Made by a program: the position numbers and the translations under genes. A DNA stretch of 5,634 bases from JBAZOY01 sp041648505 (GTDB taxonomy: Bacteria > Desulfobacterota > Syntrophia > Syntrophales > CG2-30-49-12). Location of the stretch: contig JBAZOY010000114.1 in assembly GCA_041648505.1 (NCBI GenBank), forward strand, positions 1 to 5,634, read 5' to 3'. Below, piece by piece: positions 1-4,220 of the stretch. The notes under the pieces are model-generated. The model saw only the letters and a program-made list of their open reading frames with translations. It searched no databases and was not told where the DNA came from. Every line of letters begins with the position of its first letter. Position 1 is the stretch's first letter.

Positions 1-2
1 GT

Positions 3-380
3 CCTCTAATGGATATATATAGAAACCTGAGAGATTTCTTTGTGTATCTCGATGAGGAGACAGAGCCGGCCCGTATCGTCGGCATCTGTGCCATGAGCAT
101 CTTCTGGGAAAACCTGGCTGAAGTCCGGTCTCTCCACGTAGATAAAGAATACAGAAATAAGGGTATCGGCAGAAAGCTCATAGAGGCTTGTATCTCTGAG
201 GCGATCGCCCTTGAACTGTTCAGAGTATTTACTTTGACCAGCAGGAAAGAAATATTTGCCCATTTAGGTTTTAAGGAAGTTGACCGCTCAACCCTTTCTG
301 AAAAAATCTGGTCAGACTGCTTCCGATGCTCCAAATATCCGGACTACTGTGACGAAGTAGCCATGATCAGAGAACTATAA
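3..380 (+). CDS. GNAT-family N-acetyltransferase, ArgA-like short form (5'-partial)
   Basis: Predicted acetyl-CoA-dependent N-acetyltransferase, probably cytoplasmic. The acetyl-CoA-binding motif is RNKGIG (residues 49-54 counted from the ATG at 9), preceded by the beta-strand LAEVRSLHV and followed by the helix KLIEACISEA. Strand FRVFTLT and the HLGF(K)EV segment complete the GNAT core. The C-terminus carries a Cys-rich tail, CFRC (104-107) and YCDE (C114), which I recall from short N-acetylglutamate-synthase-like proteins of Desulfobacterota; substrate assignment is therefore tentative. The ATG at 9 is probably not the start. The frame is open to the window edge (codons CCT and CTA precede it), and family members have roughly 25-30 more residues before the IYRNLRDFF segment. 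So this is the 3' part of a gene of about 150 codons. It ends in TAA at 378-380 and shows no operon link to the genes on its right. GNAT fold is confident, ArgA-type role moderate. Confidence 0.85.
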   Translation, partial: PLMDIYRNLRDFFVYLDEETEPARIVGICAMSIFWENLAEVRSLHVDKEYRNKGIGRKLIEACISEAIALELFRVFTLTSRKEIFAHLGFKEVDRSTLSEKIWSDCFRCSKYPDYCDEVAMIREL

Positions 381-403
381 TACTATAGAGGCTTTTTCTA
401 AAG

Positions 404-424
404 ACCGGTAAAGATACCGGTAAA
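404..424. repeat. Tandem 9-bp direct repeat ACCGGTAAA, also a hairpin
   Basis: ACCGGTAAA occurs at 404-412 and again at 416-424, separated by GAT. Because ACCGGT is its own reverse complement, 404-409 and 416-421 can also pair into a 6-bp stem with a 6-base loop. It lies 24 bases after the GNAT stop. It could be a protein-binding site or a weak RNA hairpin. The T-run of an intrinsic terminator is absent on both strands. Confidence 0.5.
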
Positions 425-487
425 CAGCCAGTGCTGCCTAAATTAGCTCGATTTGCTGATTTTGATCACTGAAATCATTGCCTTTTT

Positions 488-506
488 CCCTTAACAATTT
501 TAAGGG
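488..506. repeat. Perfect 7-bp inverted repeat
   Basis: CCCTTAA (488-494) and TTAAGGG (500-506) are perfect reverse complements around a 5-base loop, CAATT. A T-run precedes it on the + strand (483-487) but none follows on either strand in the transcribed direction, so it is not a standard terminator. A regulator-binding palindrome or RNA hairpin is possible; function unknown. Confidence 0.5.
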
Positions 507-656
507 CGTGGGTAGTTATACGATTTTTTCTTACAGCTAGTTAAGAATACATTTAATAATGAGACTTTTCTTTTTAGGGAACATTTAACATATTGAATAT
601 ATGTAATATTTCTATTTTTTAAATACAATTACATTACATTTTAGGATACAACCGGG

Positions 657-815
657 ATGTCTGAACGTATCCGCTGGGGGATGGACAATCCGCATCCGCT
701 GTCGCAGGTGAGAACGGAGCTGGTATGGGAGGGGAAATACGATGAATACGGGAAGAGGTATGCCGTAGATATTGCTGGTTGCCATGCCGATGCAGAAATC
801 TAAGCGATCGATAAG
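657..815 (+). pseudogene. Truncated 5' end of a beta-class DNA methyltransferase gene
   Basis: An ATG at 657 opens 48 codons to a TAA at 801-803. Codons 1-42 align without gaps to the first 42 codons of the intact methyltransferase at 4221. By hand count 105 of 126 bases and 36 of 42 residues match, including IRWGMDNPHPLSQ, TELVWEGKYDEYGKR and DIAGC. About half of the base differences are silent, so this is a diverged paralogue rather than a fresh duplicate. After the TGC codon (780-782) two bases are missing relative to the intact gene (TGC-CATGCC against TGC-GCCATGCC). Restoring the frame gives further similarity (MPMQ, I, ID) through about 815, with stops at 801 and later. The catalytic parts are absent. 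The similarity ends where the DNA turns AT-rich, just before the three-gene cassette. A function for the 48-residue peptide is unlikely. Confidence 0.85.
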
Positions 816-851
816 ACAATATAGATTCCTTGGCATTATATGAGAATTCCC

Positions 852-880
852 TTGACAAAATCCAATTAGTTATATTAAAA
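852..880 (+). promoter_or_regulatory. Candidate sigma-70-type promoter for the three-gene operon
   Basis: A perfect -35 hexamer TTGACA lies at 852-857. A 17-base spacer leads to TTAAAA (875-880), which is only a weak -10 (3 of 6 matches). Neighbouring AT-rich hexamers, such as AAAAAT at 877-882 with a 19-base spacer, are alternatives. It sits about 70-95 bases before the first start codon of the cassette, in DNA with no other evident role. The -35 is convincing, the -10 is not. Confidence 0.45.
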
Positions 881-947
881 ATAGCTGCATTGTTATATTG
901 CTTATCCTACAAATATCCAATCATCCTAACAGAAAACGTGAATAGTA

Positions 948-1604
948 ATGGAAATGGAAAAGACCCAGGCTAGCATGGTAATTACCGCTCGTCAGTTTAA
1001 TCCTTCCATTATCAGCCAATACTGGTTAATCAAAAACAATATCCTTGCGGAAGAAGAGTTTGAGGCTGGCAGTATTTTTTCCCCTGTTATGGTCAATGTC
1101 CAGTCAAAAGAGTGCCATATTTTAGTTTTACCCGAACAGCTTCAATTCTCACCTAAAATATATCCAGAATCTGAAGAACATGCATTGATAAACTCCAAAC
1201 TCGGAAAGATTATAAAAGAATTGCCGCATACGCCCTTTATAGCAGCGGGCCTGAATTTTTCCTGGCATGTATATCAAAAGGATGCACCGACTGGTGTTTT
1301 AGACAGGACCCTGTTCTTTCGAGATGATAGTCCCTTATATCAGGCTTTTAACACAGAGGATGCACGTTTTGGATCTTATATGAGTAAAGACGTTATAGGC
1401 TGCCGTTTGAAGCTTGATATCAAACCGGTTATTATTAATCTTCAAGGGATAACAACCGAGCGTCTTCAATTCGCATTTAATTTTCATCTTCAACTGACCG
1501 AGGATAATAAGGTAGACGATATTTTGTATTTATTGTCAAAATGGAATGAGGCACGGGAAATATCCTCCACGATGGTAAAAAGCGCAATAGATCAGGAAAA
1601 CTAA
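948..1604 (+). CDS. Hypothetical protein, first gene of a three-gene HEPN operon
   Basis: I do not recognise a named family. The 218-residue product is soluble, with no signal peptide or membrane segment. The first part has a helix-like stretch with SIISQYWLIKNNIL, then beta-rich segments (SIFSPVMVNV, CHILVLPEQLQFSP), a conserved-looking LPHTPFIAAGLNFSWHV (about residues 93-109), further strands (RLKLDIKPVIINLQG, RLQFAFNFHLQL), and a C-terminal helix containing ILYLLSKWNEA. This alpha+beta pattern resembles proteins I have seen annotated only as hypothetical. The ATG at 948 has a poor Shine-Dalgarno sequence. The in-frame ATG at 975 (residue 10) has AGG five bases upstream and is a plausible alternative start. 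The gene ends 2 bases before the next start and is AT-richer than the methyltransferase DNA. A structural, sensor or antitoxin-like role beside the HEPN protein is inference only. Confidence 0.8.
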   Translation: MEMEKTQASMVITARQFNPSIISQYWLIKNNILAEEEFEAGSIFSPVMVNVQSKECHILVLPEQLQFSPKIYPESEEHALINSKLGKIIKELPHTPFIAAGLNFSWHVYQKDAPTGVLDRTLFFRDDSPLYQAFNTEDARFGSYMSKDVIGCRLKLDIKPVIINLQGITTERLQFAFNFHLQLTEDNKVDDILYLLSKWNEAREISSTMVKSAIDQEN

Positions 1605-1606
1605 CC

Positions 1607-2230
1607 ATGCAAATATCTACTGAAACAATTCCTCCTATGGATTTTGGCAAAAACCCTGAACTGCTTGCCCTTATCGCCCAGTATGAACTGGGTGAATATG
1701 AAACAACAAGGGGAACAGATCATGAGATCTTACCTTTCGAAAAAGGAATAGCCGATATAAAAGCTCATCTTGAATGTGAGATCTTAATTAAAATGCCTTC
1801 AATTTTTCCGGCATCCTTTTTCATCAAACGGCTGTATGCCATACTTATCAATGAAACCTCACAAGCAATCATCGAGCCTGATACGATAGAGCAATTGCAG
1901 AATTATTTGAAGCAAAAAGAATCCTTTGATCGTATTGTTGATATCAAGCTTTCTCGTGATGAAAAAGAATTCTGCAAACATCACGGTGTGTTACAGTACA
2001 TCTCAGTAGCATTAGGAATCATCAAGCGTAGTTTTTCCAACATTCGCACCATCTATACGGAACTTTTACAAGATCCGGACACTGATGAACAATGGCTCGT
2101 CGTTAATGTTGAGGTCAAAGGTGAAATCGAAGATATTCTTGACATGTATGATAAATATACAGGTGAATGGGTATCAAGAGTGCCATGGCCTGAACGTGGG
2201 AAAATCAGCCTGTCTTACATCGTTACTTGA
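1607..2230 (+). CDS. Hypothetical protein, second gene of the HEPN operon
   Basis: I do not recognise a named family. The 207-residue product is predicted soluble. Its N-terminal half is mixed, with a partly hydrophobic helix around FPASFFIKRLYAILI. The middle is helical and charged (KLSRDEKEF). The C-terminal third has strand-helix-strand character: EQWLVVNVEV, then EIEDILDMYDKYTGEWV, then KISLSYIVT at the very end. The WLVVNVEVKGEIEDIL and WVSRVPWPERGKI parts look like a conserved module. The start is well supported: AGGA at 1594-1597 lies 9 bases before the ATG, inside the end of the preceding gene, whose stop is 2 bases upstream. The stop at 2228-2230 is 3 bases before the HEPN gene. Such packing indicates one mRNA and translational coupling, so the three products probably act together or in set ratios. 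Function unknown. Confidence 0.82.
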   Translation: MQISTETIPPMDFGKNPELLALIAQYELGEYETTRGTDHEILPFEKGIADIKAHLECEILIKMPSIFPASFFIKRLYAILINETSQAIIEPDTIEQLQNYLKQKESFDRIVDIKLSRDEKEFCKHHGVLQYISVALGIIKRSFSNIRTIYTELLQDPDTDEQWLVVNVEVKGEIEDILDMYDKYTGEWVSRVPWPERGKISLSYIVT

Positions 2231-2233
2231 TCA

Positions 2234-2659
2234 ATGGATCCGCGAGATTTCCTTCAGATTGCTACGAACCTATCGAATGGCAGCAAGCCGGCAGAATTTC
2301 GAACGGCCGTAAGCCGTGCTTACTATGCCGCCTACCATGTAGGGGTGGGATTCCTTAATGGCATGGATTGTCATATCAGTGAAGGATCAAACGGTCATGC
2401 CGAAGTCAGTCGAGATCTTAATAACTGTGGTGATCATGAACTATCAAAAGTAGGTTCTAAGATTAATGATCTCCGCAGTGAAAGAATTATTGCTGATTAT
2501 AAGCTCAACAAAACCAAATATGATGATCAAAGAAACACTCAAGCCACTGTAATGCAAGCAGAACGAATAATCAAAGCCTTAGATCAATACGCTTCAAGTC
2601 CAAGACAGATTGAAATTGCCAAAGCAATCAAAGAATACCGTAAAAAAGTTTCCCGCTGA
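2234..2659 (+). CDS. HEPN-like domain protein (predicted RNase/effector or RNA-binding)
   Basis: The 141-residue product is all-helical in appearance. It carries the signature AEFRTAVSRAYYAAYH (residues 20-35), typical of the first long helix of HEPN-type proteins, and a later LRSERIIADYKL (80-91), matching the LRxxRxxADYxL segment of one HEPN group. A last helix runs through VMQAERIIKALDQY. HEPN proteins are commonly RNases acting in toxin-antitoxin, abortive infection and CRISPR systems, using an R-x4-6-H motif. Here the usual late motif has no histidine (RSERIIADY); the only R-x6-H is R28 to H35 in the first helix, so nuclease activity is uncertain. No good ribosome binding site is seen: the start, 3 bases after the previous stop, implies coupling to the upstream gene. 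Alternatives are a non-catalytic HEPN partner or scaffold. The domain call is fairly sure, the activity is not. Confidence 0.82.
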   Translation: MDPRDFLQIATNLSNGSKPAEFRTAVSRAYYAAYHVGVGFLNGMDCHISEGSNGHAEVSRDLNNCGDHELSKVGSKINDLRSERIIADYKLNKTKYDDQRNTQATVMQAERIIKALDQYASSPRQIEIAKAIKEYRKKVSR

Positions 2660-2893
2660 TTTAAAACTCCCCTATATTAGCAACTAGCCATTGGCATTCG
2701 AATCAATTAAATTCTCGCTATACTGAAATTGCCATTAAAAATTTAGATTTGCATTGATAAAGACGATACCCTTTGGTATGGTTACATCCATACTTTAAAA
2801 GTACTACTCATATGGGAAGACTCATCCATTTCTGTGCTTGCCGTTTAATCAACCTGGATAGGAACCCCCCGGTTTACAAAAGGATGGATTGGG
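2660..2893. other. Intergenic spacer with alternative hairpins
   Basis: No gene is supported here. At 2766-2803 several small stems compete for the same bases: ATACC/GGTAT (2766-2770 with 2775-2779), GTATGG/CCATAC (2776-2781 with 2788-2793), and TACTTT/AAAGTA (2791-2796 with 2798-2803). The middle stem is followed by only TTT, so it is at best a weak terminator of the three-gene operon. The DNA becomes more GC-rich from about 2850, leading into the next methyltransferase remnant. Confidence 0.5.
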
Positions 2894-3034
2894 GTGGCGG
2901 GGAAGAAATCAAAAGCAACAACGACAGAAAACACAATATTGGATTACCGCCATGAGGAGGCGAAGCGGAAGAGCATCCCGCTGGTCGGTATGGTACATGG
3001 CTACTATGAATTAGCTAAAATTACATTTAAATAG
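2894..3034 (+). pseudogene. Orphan 5' end of a restriction/modification-type gene
   Basis: A GTG at 2894, with AAGGA ending 9 bases upstream, opens 46 codons to TAG at 3032. The first ~33 residues have a Lys/Thr-rich start followed by TILDYRHEEAKRKSIPL. The pattern LDYRHxxAKRKxIP is one I recall from the extreme N-terminus of large site-specific DNA methyltransferases found with type III-like restriction systems. This is recognition from memory, not a search. After GMVHG (about 2999) the sequence turns abruptly AT-rich and the resemblance ends, so the rest of the gene is missing. It is not obviously the same gene as the remnant at 657, because the N-termini differ. Whether the 46-residue peptide is made is unknown; as an enzyme it is a remnant. 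Confidence 0.6.
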
Positions 3035-3114
3035 TTGTATTAAAAAAATACGGATTTGATAGTAGGTTGAAATCAGAAGAGAATTGTCCTTTCAAATACA
3101 TTTATCTTACATTT
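3035..3114. other. AT-rich leader ahead of the SIR2-methyltransferase unit
   Basis: Strongly AT-rich sequence with a small GTATT/AATAC stem around an A-rich loop near 3037-3050. It should contain the promoter for the downstream genes, but I see only weak -35/-10 pairs (for example TTGTAT at 3035 with GATAGT at 3058, 17-base spacer), so no single promoter is called. Confidence 0.35.
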
Positions 3115-3118
3115 GAGG
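3115..3118 (+). promoter_or_regulatory. Ribosome binding site of the 22-codon ORF
   Basis: GAGG at 3115-3118 lies 7 bases before the ATG at 3126. It is the best Shine-Dalgarno sequence in this region and points ribosomes to the short ORF rather than directly to the SIR2 start at 3181. Confidence 0.6.
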
Positions 3119-3125
3119 TTCATAA

Positions 3126-3194
3126 ATGGGAAATATCTCTGAACAAGAAAACCCATTCACTGCCGGTCTGCGGGTGATCAATGACTTCTTTTGA
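3126..3194 (+). CDS. 22-codon ORF overlapping the SIR2 gene start (leader peptide or gene remnant)
   Basis: The ATG at 3126 follows a good GAGG ribosome binding site and opens 22 codons to TGA at 3192-3194. The product has a polar start and then NPFTAGLRVINDFF. It overlaps the SIR2 start codon at 3181 by 14 bases in another frame, so ribosomes ending here could restart at 3181 (translational coupling). Two readings are open. It may be a genuine short leader that sets SIR2 expression. Or it may be a surviving N-terminus of another lost gene; the NPFxxGxxV start is faintly like that of some P-loop ATPases. This would match the other two truncated 5' ends in the window. I cannot decide between them. 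Confidence 0.45.
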   Translation: MGNISEQENPFTAGLRVINDFF

Positions 3195-4194
3195 CTTTTC
3201 GGTATCTGAGACGGTGCTCCTAACTGGTGCAGGATTTACGCATAATTTCGGAGGTTTTCTCGCCGTAGATATGTGGGATGAAATACATAATCATTTTCAG
3301 AGATATAATCGGAGTACTGAAAATAGCCGGTTGCTCAAAGAGATAAAGAAAAATTTCAACTACGAAGAACTTTACCAGACCGTTGAACGCAGTAGCGACT
3401 TCAATCCGCAAGAAAAAGAAGCCTTCATGAATGCCGTACTGAGCGCCTATGATACATTAGACAAAATCGTTTGCAGCTACAAAAGCAGGATACCTAACAT
3501 AACCGCTGAAGTTGATACCTCTAAACTCAGGAATTTTTTCCAACTTTTGAATGGTCAAGGCAGAAACTTTGGATTTTTCTTCACACTAAATCAGGATATT
3601 TTGATTGAGCGATACTTTTCGGAAGGACCTACAGGGCCTGTGCTGCCCGGAATTAAGGCAAACTACGCCCGCTTCAATATTGGCCGGTATAAATCTTTAG
3701 ACTCCACTGATTACCCCACGGTTATGAAAGACAGAGAATTAGAAAAAGCGAAAATGACGATGAAATCCCTGGGTCATCTTTATTACATCAAGCTACACGG
3801 CTCCTACGATTGGCGAGATGAGCAGAATCGGGCAAGGATGATCATCGGAATGCACAAGGCGGATCAAATTGGAGCAGATGATATTTTATCCTGGTATTTT
3901 CGACTGTTTGAAGAAGTTCTTTCATTGAACAAAAGGCGGCTCTTGATCATCGGCTATGGATTCGGTGACCCGCATATTAACAAGGTTATAATAAACGCAA
4001 TAAAGAATCATCACTTGAAAATATACGTAATATCCCCAGAAGCTCGAGTGAGTTTCCGGGAAAAAGTCAACAGAATTGATTCAGACTTGTGGAAGAGCAC
4101 TGCTGGCTATTATCCATACTCATTGAAAAAATTATTTCCCATGGGCGGGAACTCTCCCCATTATGAGAATTTTAAAAAAGACTTTTTTTGTTAA
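3181..4194 (+). CDS. SIR2-like domain protein, predicted NAD+-consuming defence effector
   Basis: The 337-residue product has the ordered hallmarks of SIR2-like proteins. A nucleotide-binding start, LLTGAGFT (13-20), is followed by TLNQDILIE (135-143) with the catalytic Asn 137 and Asp 139, then IKLHGSYDW (203-211) with the catalytic His 206, and IGYGFGDPHIN (257-267). It lacks the four zinc-binding cysteines of true deacetylase sirtuins. Such stand-alone or fused SIR2 domains act as NAD+ hydrolases in several antiphage systems (Thoeris ThsA, DSR and others). Cell suicide or growth arrest by NAD+ loss is the likely role (inference). A TGA at 3175-3177 rules out an upstream start; GGTGA at 3173-3177 is a modest ribosome site, aided by the overlapping 22-codon ORF. 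A methyltransferase gene starts 26 bases after its stop, so the two are probably co-transcribed. No separate sensor domain is evident beyond the helical insert at about 45-130. Confidence 0.9.
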   Translation: MTSFDFSVSETVLLTGAGFTHNFGGFLAVDMWDEIHNHFQRYNRSTENSRLLKEIKKNFNYEELYQTVERSSDFNPQEKEAFMNAVLSAYDTLDKIVCSYKSRIPNITAEVDTSKLRNFFQLLNGQGRNFGFFFTLNQDILIERYFSEGPTGPVLPGIKANYARFNIGRYKSLDSTDYPTVMKDRELEKAKMTMKSLGHLYYIKLHGSYDWRDEQNRARMIIGMHKADQIGADDILSWYFRLFEEVLSLNKRRLLIIGYGFGDPHINKVIINAIKNHHLKIYVISPEARVSFREKVNRIDSDLWKSTAGYYPYSLKKLFPMGGNSPHYENFKKDFFC

Positions 4195-4210
4195 GAACTT
4201 TGATAACCAA

Positions 4211-4214
4211 GAGG
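4211..4214 (+). promoter_or_regulatory. Ribosome binding site of the methyltransferase
   Basis: GAGG (within AAGAGGTAA) lies 6 bases before the ATG at 4221, a strong site that fixes this start. The agreement of the remnant at 657 with residues 1-42 also supports it. Confidence 0.75.
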
Positions 4215-4220
4215 TAAACA

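Larger units (their letters stand above)
381..656. other. AT-rich intergenic spacer with small repeats
   Basis: No convincing gene is seen on either strand. The stretch holds several short inverted repeats: CTATA/TATAG at 375-388, overlapping the GNAT stop; ACCGGT/ACCGGT at 404-421; CAGC/GCTG at 425-436; TGATTT/AAATCA at 457-477; and CCCTTAA/TTAAGGG at 488-506. None is followed by a run of T, so no canonical intrinsic terminator is supported, although GNAT transcription should end somewhere here. From about 530 the sequence becomes very AT-rich up to the methyltransferase remnant. AGGA at 643-646 may be the old ribosome binding site of that remnant. Confidence 0.6.

Noticed and set aside
404..421. 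Hairpin as the intrinsic terminator of the GNAT gene
   Set aside because: No run of T follows the stem on either strand; kept only as a repeat.
612..858. Minus-strand ORFs across the methyltransferase remnant
   Set aside because: They lie antisense to a recognisable + strand coding remnant, resemble no protein I know, and have no upstream ribosome site of note.
830..2698. TTGGCATT at 830-837 and again at 2691-2698 as target-site duplication around the three-gene cassette
   Set aside because: An 8-base match in AT-rich DNA can occur by chance; there are no terminal inverted repeats, transposase or integrase to support an insertion event.
2773..2955. 60-codon + strand ORF starting at TTG
   Set aside because: Its product has no recognisable features, and its second half overlaps the better-supported stub at 2894 in another frame.
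4175..4189. A-run and T7 tract at the SIR2 3' end as a frameshift site or terminator
   Set aside because: The normal frame ends at TAA within two codons of the tract, and the methyltransferase has its own strong ribosome site; nothing requires slippage or termination here.
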